Assembly: GCF_001590985.1 (NCBI RefSeq)
Contig: NZ_BCTX01000021.1
Location: forward strand, 1-64,000
Direction of reading: 5' to 3'
DNA length: 64,000 bases
Source: Novosphingobium naphthalenivorans NBRC 102051
Lineage (GTDB): Bacteria > Pseudomonadota > Alphaproteobacteria > Sphingomonadales > Sphingomonadaceae
Part shown: positions 44,083-54,416 of the stretch, in pieces
How positions within the stretch are numbered: the stretch's first letter is position 1
Layout of the letters: every line of letters starts with the position of its first letter
Notes under the pieces: generated by a model
What the model was told of the DNA's origin: nothing
The model's input: only the letters and a program-made list of their open reading frames with translations
The model's database searches: none
Program-made: the position numbers and the translations under genes

Positions 44083-45249
44083 TTATTCCGCGGTGACAGC
44101 GCTACCGTCCGAGGGCGTCGGAACGGCGCTTATCGGCGTAGATCCGGCAGCTAGCCCAAGCATCTGATCTATAAAGGGGTGTGCTACGATGTTCCGTATC
44201 ATCTCCGGGCGGAACTCGTTCGGAATGTTTGCAAGTTCACCGAACAGGATCGCCCAATGCTGGGTCGTATCGACAAGCGGGCGCATCGCCGCCTCCCATG
44301 CCGCCAGCGCGGTGGGAACGTCACGAGCGTCATTAACATTCGCCATGTAAGCTGCGAGCGCCAGCCCATTCTGCATGGCCATTCCGCCGCCCTGACCGAG
44401 GTTTGGCGGCTGCGCGTGAGCGGCATCGCCCAAGACACAGGAGTGGCCCGATGACCACGCCTTGCATTTGATCACGCTATAGACGTTCCACGTAACCTCG
44501 GCCTCGATCCGATCGAGGAGGAATTTCCAATGCGGAAAGCTCTCCGCCCAAACAGGCAGCACGCGGATATCACGTGCTTGAGAATCGACCTCGGGGCAAC
44601 AAAGTGCGAGGTAAACTTCCTTGTCGTTGATCGGAGTTACCAGCAAGCGGCGTTTCCCGTTCCAGTTCTCGATGCACCGGTTGCGATCGTCAGGGTGAAA
44701 TTCATCCTGCGTCGCCAAGACCGTCGTTCGGAGTGCTCCTTCTGCGGTTCGTTCGTGGAAAAGCTCAATCCCAAGCCCTGCGCGAACAGGTGAATTGACA
44801 CCGTCGCAGCCAATTGCGAGATCGGCCGCTACGCGATCGCCATTGGCTAACCGGAAGGTTCCGTCCGACGCGGCATCGACCACGTTCTTACCCGTCTCGA
44901 TGCGGACGCCGGCCTTGCGCGCGGCACCTTCAAGCGCTGCAAGAAGGTCGGCGCGATGGATCGTCACCACCTCTACACCCGCCGGGAGGTGGGGCGGCAG
45001 GATTACCTCTTCGTTATGGTCGCGCTGCTCGATTCCAAGCCCCTTGAAAGGATTCTGCATCGCTCGCTCGTAGGCCCCCAGTTCACGTAGAACCTGAAGG
45101 CCATTTGACCAAGTGTAGATCCCGGATCCGTTCACGCGCAGTTGCGGCTGCGATTCGTACACCGAAACGTCCCAGCCGCGCTGGGCCAAGGCAGTCGCCG
45201 TCGTCAAACCCCCGATACCACCGCCGCTGATTATCGCTTTCAGAGCCAT
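44083..45249 (-). CDS. FAD-dependent aromatic monooxygenase, MHPC-oxygenase-like
   Basis: A 388-residue group A flavin monooxygenase: dinucleotide motif ISGGGIGGLTTA, the DG motif IGCDGVNSPVRAG and GDAAHAQPPNLGQGGG. The segment GSGIYTWSNGLQVLRELGA resembles 2-methyl-3-hydroxypyridine-5-carboxylate oxygenase, an enzyme that hydroxylates and opens a pyridine ring, more than salicylate or 4-hydroxybenzoate hydroxylases. First gene of an operon with the hydrolase and transporter; motif A (TTTATGCTTAAA) lies about 110 bases upstream. Substrate unknown. Confidence 0.8.
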   Translation of the reverse strand: MALKAIISGGGIGGLTTATALAQRGWDVSVYESQPQLRVNGSGIYTWSNGLQVLRELGAYERAMQNPFKGLGIEQRDHNEEVILPPHLPAGVEVVTIHRADLLAALEGAARKAGVRIETGKNVVDAASDGTFRLANGDRVAADLAIGCDGVNSPVRAGLGIELFHERTAEGALRTTVLATQDEFHPDDRNRCIENWNGKRRLLVTPINDKEVYLALCCPEVDSQARDIRVLPVWAESFPHWKFLLDRIEAEVTWNVYSVIKCKAWSSGHSCVLGDAAHAQPPNLGQGGGMAMQNGLALAAYMANVNDARDVPTALAAWEAAMRPLVDTTQHWAILFGELANIPNEFRPEMIRNIVAHPFIDQMLGLAAGSTPISAVPTPSDGSAVTAE

Positions 45250-45804
45250 CTCTCAATCCTCAGTGCCGCAAACACGAAACGGACGCACTCTCGCCCGACG
45301 CTGCGGTCAATTTGATGGCCTAAATGCAACCAGCATGGGCGCCATATGTCAAGTAATTTTATGCTTAAACAATCTAGCGTCGCGAGAGATCCCCATAGGT
45401 AAGGTGCGACTGTCAGGACTACGGTTCCCAACTTGCGCTCATGCGCTAGTAAGTCCGAAAAAAGGGAAATATGGCGCGTTTGTGAGGTTGAGCGTATCTC
45501 CCACTCATCCGCGCGTCATGTTTAAGCATAAACTATCTTGCGATTCTGGGGTAGGCCTTATACCAGAGGAGTGAGGCAGTCATGAGGGGGCGCTCGATAG
45601 ATGGGCGTCGGGCTTATCTTTGTTGAAATGCGACACGATCCTTTGAGGCTGAATAAATACTTCCAAATAAGATTATTTTTTAATAACTTGTCTTGAATTT
45701 TCAGGACGATTTTTAGAAAAAACTAGGGCGATGCCATGCCAGAGCATCGATGGATACCAATGCCTAGTCTGCAACATTGCTAGAGAGTTTTGGAGAGCGC
45801 ATTG
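45250..45804. promoter_or_regulatory. Divergent AT-rich region between monooxygenase and acs genes, with operator motif A copies
   Basis: No gene seen. It contains TTTATGCTTAAA at 45358-45369, TTTAAGCATAAA at 45521-45532 and a weak copy (TGATGGCCTAAA) at 45313-45324. The part from 45640 to 45730 is clearly AT-richer than the rest of the window, suggesting a separate origin or the acs promoter. Confidence 0.6.
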
Positions 45805-47748
45805 ATGGTTGATGATGTCTTCCTAGTTTCTTCCCATTGGGCGGCCTCGGCGCTGCTCGACAAGGAAAGCAGGGCTGCGGATTATGCACGCTCAATCGAG
45901 GATGCCGACGCCTATTGGCTGAACCGGGCGGAGCGGCTGGACTGGCTGCGCTTTCCGATAAAAACCGACGAGAGCAGCTTTGCCGAAGGTGATTTCGGGG
46001 TGAAATGGTTCGCCGACGGTGAACTCAACGTCAGCGCCAACTGCATTGACCGCCATCTGGCCGAGCGGGGGGGGCAGACCGCGATCATCTGGGAACCGGA
46101 TGAGCCCGAGGGCGAGCCGCGCCGTTATACCTACAGGCAGGTCCATGAAGAGGTCTGCCGCTTCGCCAATGTGCTGAAGGGTGCGGGCGCGAAGAAGGGT
46201 GACCGCATTACCGTCTACCTGCCGATGATCCCTGAGGCGGCCTTTGCCCTGCTCGCCTGCGCGCGGATCGGCGCGGTTCATTCGGTCGTGTTCGGCGGCT
46301 TTTCGCCCGAAGCGCTCGCCGGGCGCGTCGTTGACTGCGATTCCAGCATTGTCATCACCGCCGACGAAGGCCGTCGCGCGGGCAAGAAGTTGCCCTTGAA
46401 GGCCAATGTTGACGCCGCGCTCCACCATTGCGCCAGCGTGCACAAGGTGATCGTGGTGCAGGCCACCGGCGGCGACGTGACGATGCAGGCGGAACGCGAT
46501 CTCTGGCTTCATGAGGAAGCGGCAAAGGTGTCCGCCGACTGTCCGCCAGAGCCGATGAGCGCGGAAGACCCGCTGTTTATCCTCTACACCTCCGGTTCCA
46601 CCGGCAAGCCCAAGGGCGTGCTGCACAGCAGCGGCGGCTATCTACTCTGGGCGAGCCTGACCCATGAACTTTGCTTCGACTATCGACCCGGCGACATATA
46701 TTGGTGCGCGGCTGACATCGGCTGGGTCACGGGGCACAGCTACATCGTCTATGGTCCGCTGGCGAACGGCGCGACCACGCTGATGTATGAGGGCGTGCCC
46801 AATTACCCGACGCCTTCGCGCATCTGGGAAGTGGTCGACCGGCATCAGGTGCAGACCATCTTCACGGCGCCCACCGCCCTGCGCGCGCTGATGAAGGAGG
46901 GGGACGATTTTGTCCGCTCCACCAGCCGCGCCTCGCTTCGACTGCTGGGCACGGTGGGCGAGCCGATCAATCCCGAGGCATGGCGCTGGTATCATCATGT
47001 CGTGGGCGAAAATCGCTGCCCGATCATCGACACCTGGTGGCAGACCGAAACCGGCGCGGCGATGATCGCGCCGATGCCGGGCGCCACCGACCTGAAGCCC
47101 GGATCCGCCACCTTCCCCATGCCCGGCGTGGTGCCGCAGATCGTCGATGGCGAAGGCCACGTCCTGGACGGTGCGGCGGAAGGCAATCTGGTCATCGCGC
47201 GCAGCTGGCCGGGGCAGATGCGCACCGTCTGGGGCGATCATGAGCGCTTCTTCCAGACCTATTTTACCACCTTCCCCGGCAAATACACCACCGGCGACGG
47301 GGCAAGGCGCGACGCGGACGGCTATTACTGGATCACCGGCCGGGTCGACGATGTCATCAACGTGTCGGGCCACCGCATGGGCACGGCCGAGGTCGAGAGC
47401 GCGCTTGTCCTGCACGAGGCTGTGGCCGAGGCGGCGGTGGTCGGCTTCCCCCACGACATCAAGGGGCAGGGCATCTATGCCTATGTGACGCTCAACAGCG
47501 GCGAGGAGACGAGCGATGCGCTGCGCCAAGCGCTGACCCAATGGGTCCGCGCAGAGATCGGCCCCATCGCCACCCCCGATGTTATCCAGTTCGCGCCGGG
47601 CCTGCCCAAGACACGGTCCGGCAAGATAATGCGCCGCATCCTGCGCAAGATCGCAGAGGGTGACGTTTCGGCGCAGGCGCTGGGAGACACCAGCACCCTT
47701 GCCGATCCCTCAGTGGTCGATATTCTGGTCGCCAATCGACAGGGGTGA
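45805..47748 (+). CDS. acs: Acetyl-CoA synthetase, AMP-forming
   Basis: A 647-residue adenylate-forming ligase: P-loop-like [19 protein letters not shown], substrate/AMP motif [10 protein letters not shown] (the Trp limits the pocket to acetate), [20 protein letters not shown] and the catalytic, acetylatable Lys in [13 protein letters not shown]. It makes acetyl-CoA from acetate. ATG 45805 is preceded by GGAGAG. Normally a chromosomal gene; its place here, divergent from an MHPC-oxygenase-like gene whose pathway type releases acetate, suggests salvage of a pathway product. Confidence 0.9.
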   Translation: MVDDVFLVSSHWAASALLDKESRAADYARSIEDADAYWLNRAERLDWLRFPIKTDESSFAEGDFGVKWFADGELNVSANCIDRHLAERGGQTAIIWEPDEPEGEPRRYTYRQVHEEVCRFANVLKGAGAKKGDRITVYLPMIPEAAFALLACARIGAVHSVVFGGFSPEALAGRVVDCDSSIVITADEGRRAGKKLPLKANVDAALHHCASVHKVIVVQATGGDVTMQAERDLWLHEEAAKVSADCPPEPMSAEDPLFILYTSGSTGKPKGVLHSSGGYLLWASLTHELCFDYRPGDIYWCAADIGWVTGHSYIVYGPLANGATTLMYEGVPNYPTPSRIWEVVDRHQVQTIFTAPTALRALMKEGDDFVRSTSRASLRLLGTVGEPINPEAWRWYHHVVGENRCPIIDTWWQTETGAAMIAPMPGATDLKPGSATFPMPGVVPQIVDGEGHVLDGAAEGNLVIARSWPGQMRTVWGDHERFFQTYFTTFPGKYTTGDGARRDADGYYWITGRVDDVINVSGHRMGTAEVESALVLHEAVAEAAVVGFPHDIKGQGIYAYVTLNSGEETSDALRQALTQWVRAEIGPIATPDVIQFAPGLPKTRSGKIMRRILRKIAEGDVSAQALGDTSTLADPSVVDILVANRQG

Positions 47749-47950
47749 AAGCCGCCGTCGACATATGAATGCGAAATGAAGGCTCAGATACGGCATGCCT
47801 CTCACCTCAACCTCTATCGCGACATCACTCGACAGTGGCTTGGCACTGTCGGCCATGGCTGGCACAAACATCGCCTCGGCATGGCTGGTTGTGTTCGCTG
47901 GAGAAAAGCGGCGAATGGGAATTGTCGGGCGCGCTTCGCGACCAGGCGTG

Positions 47951-49801
47951 TCAGGGCGAGCGCCCTTCGCGAAGGTCGGCTGTTTCCATCTCGTCAAACT
48001 TCTTCCACTGCCCTAGCCTGCCGCCGACTGGAATAGCGGCCCGCGCCTGCTCGACGGAGGTCCAGCCGAGGATTGATGTCATCGCCTGCAATAGATCGTC
48101 GGCAGCGGAGCAATTCCACCTTTTCGAGCGCCAAGCGACATGCATGTCGGGACGGACCAGCACGGCACCGCTCTCCTCCACCTCGGAAAGGCGGCTATAG
48201 TCGCCGTAGAGATCCTCATAATCTTGGCCGGGGCCGATGATCCGCACATTGATGGGGACGCCTAGCATTTCCGTCAGACCCGCAGCGGCATTGCGCCATG
48301 GGAGGCCGCTATTTCCCGTCAGCAGTGTGAAGCTGCCATCTCCGCACAAATAGAGCAATGACGTTCTGCGGCCGTTTCTGAATACCCATCCATGCGGCAG
48401 CCGCGCTCCCGGGAAGGTGGTCGACTTATATTCCAGTTCGGTATCCTTGACTGGCGGTGGCATCACTTCTCCAGGCTCGGGCAAGGCAGCCGCCGACACA
48501 TAGCGTTGGTCGATCTCAAGCGCTGGAGAATCATATAGACGGTGCGAGTTTACGATGCTCTCCCGCATCATGGTGCGGAGATTTTCGGATGTGTCGCTGT
48601 TGTCGTTCAGTATGTCACTTGCATTTCCTGGTCCACCCGTGCGCCGTGCCGCCTCCGCAAGGGCGGTGAAGGTGGGGATGAAGTAGTCACGCGAGCCGAA
48701 CGCCGCCTTGACGATCTGTTCGGCCACTGGCGCTCGTTCAACATCATAACTGTCAAGCAAGCCGGGCGCGGCCCAGCCTTTCATGACGTGCGCGATCTTC
48801 CATCCCAGATTATAGGCATCCTGTATGCATGTGTTCGAACCAAGTCCCTTGGTTGGCGGGTGACGATGCACAGCATCGCCCATGCAGAAGACCCGACCTT
48901 CCCGAAGCCGGGTCGCCCATTGCTCGTTGATCGTCCAGAGCGATAAGGAATCGATATTCAATGGGATAGAATCGTCGCCGATCAAATCATGCACCGTCCT
49001 GATCGCCCAAGCCTCGGTCATGTCTGCCCCGTTCGCTGTCAGATCCCAAGGAACGATTACTAACCAGCGCTTCCACGGCCGGATCATCCGCAGCGGTGCT
49101 ATATAGCCTTGGCCGTCGTGGTCGCGGACGATCCAGTAGAGCACGCTCGGGCGATATGCGGTGAGGTGGGTTAGATCGGCATCGAAGACGATATTTGCGG
49201 CTCCTCCCCCCTTGGCCCTCTCACCTAGGAAGGGCAACCCTGCCAGCTTCGCGACTAAGGAATTGCCTCCATCAGCGCCTATCAGATATTTCGACCGGAT
49301 GGTGAACTCGTGCCCCGTCAAACGGTTGAATAGATAGGATGTTACCCCATCAGCGTCCTGCTCGAAGCGGGTGAATTCCGTATGGAAATGCACCTGCGCA
49401 CCCTGATGTGCTGCCGCACCGATCAGGATTTTCTCAAGAAAATTCTGTGGGAGGTCGACGGTCGTTTCGGGCGAGGCCGCCGCGTAGAGCGCGCGCCGGT
49501 CAGGATGGATACCGAAAGTGCGCACCCGGCCATATTCGTTGCCGGCAAGCGAATGGCACAGCACCGTTTCGCCAATCATGTCGTTCGGGACGGAGTAGTG
49601 CAGCACGTCGTCCATGACACCAAGGTCGCGCAGCACCTCCATGGTGCGCGGATTGGTGATGTGCGCGCGCGGCGTTCGGCACGTCCAGCCGTAGCGGTTG
49701 ACCACTATGACCGGTACACCAGATCTAGCCAGGGCCAAAGCGGCGGCTCCGCCGGACGGTCCAGTCCCGATTACCAGAACCTCGGTATTTATCATCGTCA
49801 T
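47951..49801 (-). CDS. FAD-dependent phenol-type monooxygenase, TfdB-like
   Basis: A 616-residue group A flavoprotein. VLVIGTGPSGGAAALALARS, then RTPRAHITNPRTMEVLRDLG, IGADGGNSLVAKLAG and GDAVHRHPPTKGLGSNT match 2,4-dichlorophenol 6-monooxygenase (TfdB) and related phenol hydroxylases; the C-terminal thioredoxin-like domain is present. It would hydroxylate a phenolic ring ortho to OH using NAD(P)H. Last gene of the molybdenum hydroxylase operon (79 bases after coxG), which suggests it acts on the product of that enzyme. Confidence 0.83.
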   Translation of the reverse strand: MTMINTEVLVIGTGPSGGAAALALARSGVPVIVVNRYGWTCRTPRAHITNPRTMEVLRDLGVMDDVLHYSVPNDMIGETVLCHSLAGNEYGRVRTFGIHPDRRALYAAASPETTVDLPQNFLEKILIGAAAHQGAQVHFHTEFTRFEQDADGVTSYLFNRLTGHEFTIRSKYLIGADGGNSLVAKLAGLPFLGERAKGGGAANIVFDADLTHLTAYRPSVLYWIVRDHDGQGYIAPLRMIRPWKRWLVIVPWDLTANGADMTEAWAIRTVHDLIGDDSIPLNIDSLSLWTINEQWATRLREGRVFCMGDAVHRHPPTKGLGSNTCIQDAYNLGWKIAHVMKGWAAPGLLDSYDVERAPVAEQIVKAAFGSRDYFIPTFTALAEAARRTGGPGNASDILNDNSDTSENLRTMMRESIVNSHRLYDSPALEIDQRYVSAAALPEPGEVMPPPVKDTELEYKSTTFPGARLPHGWVFRNGRRTSLLYLCGDGSFTLLTGNSGLPWRNAAAGLTEMLGVPINVRIIGPGQDYEDLYGDYSRLSEVEESGAVLVRPDMHVAWRSKRWNCSAADDLLQAMTSILGWTSVEQARAAIPVGGRLGQWKKFDEMETADLREGRSP

Positions 49802-49879
49802 CAGGTGCCCTCCATCCCACGCCCGCTTCAGGGACCTTCAGGCAAGGCGTCTGTTGTAATCGTGCTCTGGCTCGGGCAC

Positions 49880-50437
49880 TCAGCCGCGGCCCAGAATGGC
49901 GTTGAAGATACGCTTGATGATTCCGAAGATACTTCCTGATTTTTTTGAGGCAGTATCTACCACTGGCTCGGCCTGCGCAGTCGGTCCCCGTTCTTGCTGA
50001 AGAGCGTTGCCCATCGCGGCAGCGAACTTGTCTCCGAGATTGTCTGCGATTTTTTGCATAACGCCTGCGCCGAACTTACCGAGGCGTCCGCTGATATTTA
50101 CTTCAGCAACGCAGCTGACCTCGCAGTCGTCGCCGGTAAGCGGGGTGATAGCAAGCCTTGCCACGGCGCTGATACGGCTAGAATTCCCGCCTTCTTCAGC
50201 CTGGATCGCGTATTCCGCAAAGTCTGGGGGGCGCTCTTCGCGCACTTCCGCGACGCCGGCGAAGGACGCCTTGATCGGTCCGACCTGGACGCCGATGACG
50301 GCGCGGTACTTGCCGGGGGACAGAAGTACCACCTCCTTGCATCCAGGTATGCAAGGGGCAACTTGTTCTGGGTCAGTGATAAATGTCCAGATACGGTCGG
50401 GTGAAGCGGCGACCGTGAAGCGCTTTTCGATTTTCAT
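49880..50437 (-). CDS. CoxG-like SRPBCC protein
   Basis: A 185-residue protein with a CoxG/DUF1857-like SRPBCC fold: FTVAASPDRIWTFITDPEQV, CIPGCKEV, and SGRLGKFGAGVMQKIADNLG, then a hydrophobic C-terminal stretch. CoxG proteins accompany CO-dehydrogenase/xanthine-dehydrogenase enzymes and anchor them to the membrane or help electron transfer. It is 20 bases after the large-subunit gene. Confidence 0.82.
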   Translation of the reverse strand: MKIEKRFTVAASPDRIWTFITDPEQVAPCIPGCKEVVLLSPGKYRAVIGVQVGPIKASFAGVAEVREERPPDFAEYAIQAEEGGNSSRISAVARLAITPLTGDDCEVSCVAEVNISGRLGKFGAGVMQKIADNLGDKFAAAMGNALQQERGPTAQAEPVVDTASKKSGSIFGIIKRIFNAILGRG

Positions 50438-50457
50438 GCTTACCTTTCGCTCGGAAT

Positions 50458-52818
50458 TTAGCTTACTGATAACGTGTTGAGGACACGTTCGGCCGTGATT
50501 GGCAGCGTTCTGACGCGGGCACCGACAGCGTTGGCGACGGCGTTCGCGATAGCCGGCGCGACACCGATGATGGTGGGTTCTGCAAACCCTTTCGCGCCGT
50601 ATGGGGAGTCAGGGAGCCGATTTTCCAGAAGAATGGCATGGATCCGATGTGGCACCTCCGGAGCGCCAACGATCTTGTAATCCATGAGCGACGGATTCGT
50701 AAGGTGGCCGTTGTCCCAAACCAGTTCCTCGTACAGAGCTCCGCTGATGCCTTGTGCGACCCCACCATATACCTGGCCGCGGGCTCCGTCAGGATTGATA
50801 ACACGGCCCACATCGTGCGCGTGCCATGCGGCGATGACCTCGACCTGGCCGGTATCTTCGTTGACCTCCACCTGCACGGCCGTTGCGCCATAGCCATACC
50901 AGACGCCGCCGCCCATTCTGAAGCCGACGCTGCGCGTCTGCACGTGATTGATCTTCTGCTCCTGCATGTAATAGGCATGCGTGCCGATGATCGGGCCGTT
51001 GCCCGCATAAAGCCCCCATTGCACAATCGCGCTGAAAGGCAGTTCGGCCTCCGGTGCCTCTATGATGCCGACGCGACCGCCAGGCCGAAGCTCGAGCCTG
51101 TCGGGAGGGCACTGCAGCATCACGCTCGCGAACTCGAACAATTTCTGTTTCACAGCGAGCGACGCCCGGTACACGGATTCGGACACGCCGCGGGAAGCTC
51201 GGTCCGAAGCGGTTCCGAAATCGTAGGCGACGCCGTCAGTGTCCGGCGCGACGACATTGACATGCTCGACGCCCAACCCGAGCGTGCCCGCGCAGATCTG
51301 CGCAAGCGAAGTGTCGCTGCCCGTGCCAATGTCGATATAACCAGTGTTGAGCACCAGCGTTCCGTCTTCCGCCACGCGCACCGCCGCGCTCGACGAGAAA
51401 AGTCCACTCTGCTGAGTCACGCTCGAGATGCCGACACCGCGCTTGCGCCCCGTGGGGCCAACGCGCTCCGCGCTGGCGGCAATGAAGTCCGGATGGCTCT
51501 GGATGCTCTCCAAGCATTCCGCCAAATGGCAGGAGGGAATGTGATGACTACCCATGTTGTAGTCACCCGACTGCATTGCGTTACGGATTCTGAAATCGAT
51601 CGGATCGATCTGCAATTTGGCTGCCAATTCATCGAGCTGGCTTTCGCCCGCAAAGGTCGGCTGCATGACGCCGAACCCCCGAAATGCTCCGGCTCGCAAC
51701 CGGTTCGTGTAGGCTACTCTCCCAACTGTACGCACATTGGGGATGCGATAGGGACCGTGAGCCAGTAGGATGCTGCATTCAAGAACGAGCGGGCTGAGAT
51801 CGGCGTAGGCCCCGCCGTTCAGGATGATATCGATGTCGCGGCAGAGCAGGGTGCCATCCGCCCGCGCACCCGTTTTCATCCGGATCTTCGCGGCATGCCG
51901 CGTACGCATCATGCTCATGTCCTCGTCGCGTGAGAGCACGAGCTTGACGGGTCGCCGCGTTGCCAGCGTAAGTGCGGCCGTGATCGGCTCGACCGATCCG
52001 AACTTCGCGCCGAAGCCGCCACCAACCGCCGGTGTGATGCAACGGACCTTGCTCATCGGGATCTGGAGCGCACTGGCGATCGAGAGCTGCGTCAAGAAGA
52101 TCGACTGCGTCGAGCACCAGACGATCAGCTTCCCGCTGTTGTCGAGTTCCGCAAGCGCGCCGCAAGTCTCCATATACTGGGCATGGATGGCTGGTATAGC
52201 GTACTCGCCTTCAATGATATGGTCGCACTCGGCCCAGACCTTGTCTACGTCGCCCGTCTCCAACTCCATGTGGGCAACCATATTGTCGGCGAACGGTGCC
52301 TCCGTAGCCCGCGCGTAGGAGCCCGCGTCCTCATGGATGATGGGGGCACCGAGAGCCATGGCCTCCTCGGCATCAAAGACAGCCGGAAGTTCTTCGTATT
52401 CGATCTCGATAAGCTGCACCGCTGCTCGCGCAATTGCGACGCTGACGGCGGCGACGGCGGCAATCGGTTCGCCGACGTACCGCGTCTTTCCGCGAGCAAG
52501 AATCGGCTCATCGCAAACAGCCGCACCTATATTCTGCACAGGAAGATCTTCGGCCGTCAAGACCGCCTTCACGCCCGGCAGTGCCCGCGCCGCCGACGTG
52601 TTGTATCCCAATATGCGGGCATGGGGATAGGGACTGCCGAGCAGCGCGCCATGGAGCATGCGCGGACGCTTGAGATCGTCAGTATATACCGCAGCGCCAG
52701 ATACCTTCGCAGGACCATCGATCTTGAGTACCGACTGCCCGATCACTGCGTCGATGCGCGGCTCCTGTTCAGGCGCTTCCCCGGGCATTCTTGGCGTCAA
52801 ATTGTCATATCCAGTCAT
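50458..52818 (-). CDS. Molybdenum hydroxylase large (molybdopterin) subunit
   Basis: A 786-residue xanthine-oxidase-family protein: N-terminal KIDGPAKVSGAAVYTDDLKR, Moco-binding AVGGGFGAKFGSVEP, GAFRGFGVMQPTF, and the catalytic Glu in YGAKGFAEPT near the end. Such enzymes hydroxylate N-heteroaromatics or, as hydroxybenzoyl-CoA reductase relatives, reduce aroyl-CoA rings. It overlaps the small-subunit stop by four bases. Substrate cannot be predicted; NicB-, quinoline- and HcrA-like functions remain open. Confidence 0.9.
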   Translation of the reverse strand: MTGYDNLTPRMPGEAPEQEPRIDAVIGQSVLKIDGPAKVSGAAVYTDDLKRPRMLHGALLGSPYPHARILGYNTSAARALPGVKAVLTAEDLPVQNIGAAVCDEPILARGKTRYVGEPIAAVAAVSVAIARAAVQLIEIEYEELPAVFDAEEAMALGAPIIHEDAGSYARATEAPFADNMVAHMELETGDVDKVWAECDHIIEGEYAIPAIHAQYMETCGALAELDNSGKLIVWCSTQSIFLTQLSIASALQIPMSKVRCITPAVGGGFGAKFGSVEPITAALTLATRRPVKLVLSRDEDMSMMRTRHAAKIRMKTGARADGTLLCRDIDIILNGGAYADLSPLVLECSILLAHGPYRIPNVRTVGRVAYTNRLRAGAFRGFGVMQPTFAGESQLDELAAKLQIDPIDFRIRNAMQSGDYNMGSHHIPSCHLAECLESIQSHPDFIAASAERVGPTGRKRGVGISSVTQQSGLFSSSAAVRVAEDGTLVLNTGYIDIGTGSDTSLAQICAGTLGLGVEHVNVVAPDTDGVAYDFGTASDRASRGVSESVYRASLAVKQKLFEFASVMLQCPPDRLELRPGGRVGIIEAPEAELPFSAIVQWGLYAGNGPIIGTHAYYMQEQKINHVQTRSVGFRMGGGVWYGYGATAVQVEVNEDTGQVEVIAAWHAHDVGRVINPDGARGQVYGGVAQGISGALYEELVWDNGHLTNPSLMDYKIVGAPEVPHRIHAILLENRLPDSPYGAKGFAEPTIIGVAPAIANAVANAVGARVRTLPITAERVLNTLSVS

Positions 52819-53288
52819 ACCAATTGCTCCGCCGCCAGTTCGATGGCCTCTGCAATCTTCACATACCCCGTGCAGCGGCAGAGATTTCCACTGAGAGCTT
52901 CACGGATCTCCGCCTGATCGGGATTCGAGTGCTCCCGCAGAAGGGCAGTCGCGACCAACACCATTCCTGGCATGCAGAACCCGCACTGGGGCGCCCCGAC
53001 CTTCACGAACGCTTGCTGGACGATCGACGCCTTGCCATTAGGCGCCAGGCCCTCGATGGTCGTGATCTCTTCATCGTCACATTCGACGGCAAGCGTAAGA
53101 CAGGAGCGCGCCGGAACGCCATTGCGCAACACAGTGCAGGCACCGCACACCCCCTGATTGCAACCTCGCTTCGTTCCTGTCAGGGACAATGTGCTCCGCA
53201 GGACCTGCAGCAGCGTATTCCCGGTATCAGGAGAAACAACATGCGTTTCTTCGTTTATGTGAAGCTCAATGCTCTGTCGTTCGGCCAT
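52815..53288 (-). CDS. Molybdenum hydroxylase small subunit, 2 x [2Fe-2S]
   Basis: A 157-residue protein with a plant-type cluster (CNQGVCGACTVL, then ARSC) and the second cluster (GAPQCGFCMPGM, NLCRCTGY). It carries electrons from the Moco centre to the FAD subunit. ATG 53288 is used; a GTG overlapping the previous stop at 53306 is an alternative. Confidence 0.92.
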   Translation of the reverse strand: MAERQSIELHINEETHVVSPDTGNTLLQVLRSTLSLTGTKRGCNQGVCGACTVLRNGVPARSCLTLAVECDDEEITTIEGLAPNGKASIVQQAFVKVGAPQCGFCMPGMVLVATALLREHSNPDQAEIREALSGNLCRCTGYVKIAEAIELAAEQLV

Positions 53289-53305
53289 AACGCTTATCCA
53301 GTCCA

Positions 53306-54151
53306 CTACGCCGCATTTTGAGAGGCTTGACTAAAAACTCGTGGCAGTAGGCGTCGCACCAGCAAGCGCCGATAGTCGGCCGATCCACGAACATCATCCA
53401 GCGGATCGCACGCATTTACGAGTGCTTCCGCTGCCTGAGCGACGCAGTCGCTATCTACGAATGCGCCAATCAGCAGAGCATTGGCTTCCGGACTTCGGAT
53501 CGGGGCTTCCCCACAACCGCCTATCGCCACACTGGCGGCGGTGCACTGCCCATCGACAAATGCCCCGCTGAAAGCGACCGAAACGGTCGCAAAATCGCCT
53601 TCCGTCCTGCCTACCTTGCAATAAGCGGAAACCGAACCCGACGGCGGGGCGGCGAGGTGAATCGCCGTGACCATTTCACCCGGCTCGAGCGCGGTCGTAT
53701 AATAGCTGATGAAAAACTCGTGCACAGGTACTAGCCGCCTGCCATTCTGGCTCATGATCTCGATCTGAGCTTCGGCAGCTACGAGCGCCGTTGGATAGTC
53801 CGCTGCCGGATCAGCATGGGAGATCGAGCCGCCGATCGTCCCGACCGAACGGATCGGAGGGTGTCCGATATTGCCGGCCGCCATGCGAACTACCTCCAGC
53901 CGTCCGGTGAGCCGAACTTCCTTCGATACTACCTCGTGCCTCGTCATGGCACCAATGGTCAGGCCATCCGAGGTTGCCCGAATCCCTTGCAGTTCAGAGA
54001 TTCCCTTCAAGCTGACGAGAGCTGAGGGCTGCACCAGATCTGCATTCATCATTGCCACCAGCGTCGCGCCACCCGCGATGCAGCGGGCATCGGGATCTTC
54101 GGCAAGCAACGCCAACGCTTGTTCCAGAGTAGAGGGTCGGTAATACTGCAT
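53306..54151 (-). CDS. Molybdenum hydroxylase FAD-binding medium subunit
   Basis: A 281-residue protein starting MQYYRPSTLEQALALLAED; the FAD motifs are RCIAGGATLVAMM and SVGTIGGSISHADPAADYPT. ATG 54151 has GAAGGATG upstream. Order medium-small-large is typical of CoxMSL/HcrBCA-like operons. First major gene of the operon. Confidence 0.9.
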   Translation of the reverse strand: MQYYRPSTLEQALALLAEDPDARCIAGGATLVAMMNADLVQPSALVSLKGISELQGIRATSDGLTIGAMTRHEVVSKEVRLTGRLEVVRMAAGNIGHPPIRSVGTIGGSISHADPAADYPTALVAAEAQIEIMSQNGRRLVPVHEFFISYYTTALEPGEMVTAIHLAAPPSGSVSAYCKVGRTEGDFATVSVAFSGAFVDGQCTAASVAIGGCGEAPIRSPEANALLIGAFVDSDCVAQAAEALVNACDPLDDVRGSADYRRLLVRRLLPRVFSQASQNAA

Positions 54152-54416
54152 CTCATCACATCCTTCGGCCGAACCGAGGTAAGACAATCTCCACCGGTCG
54201 ATGGCGGCGTTGGAATCGCATGGCGATAAACCTACGGGCCCATCCGGGCATGGCGCCCACATCTCCTCGCGCCAGTTTCGACATCTCCGAATAGCCAACG
54301 GGCGGTAGGCACCCATGTACGGGCGTGGGCGAGGAGTGACCGGCATCCCGAAGACAACCGGATCACCACAGCGCGGGAGTTGCCAAAAACGCCGGTTTGA
54401 CGATCGCCCGTCTCGA

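Noticed and set aside
44083..45249. 6-Hydroxynicotinate 3-monooxygenase (NicC) as the name of the flavin monooxygenase
   Set aside because: The GSGIYTWSNGLQVL segment fits the MHPC-oxygenase branch better; a complete nicotinate pathway is also not present (no NicX-type dioxygenase).
46642..47541. 299-codon minus-strand frame in acs
   Set aside because: Lies entirely inside the acs coding region, whose motifs are complete.
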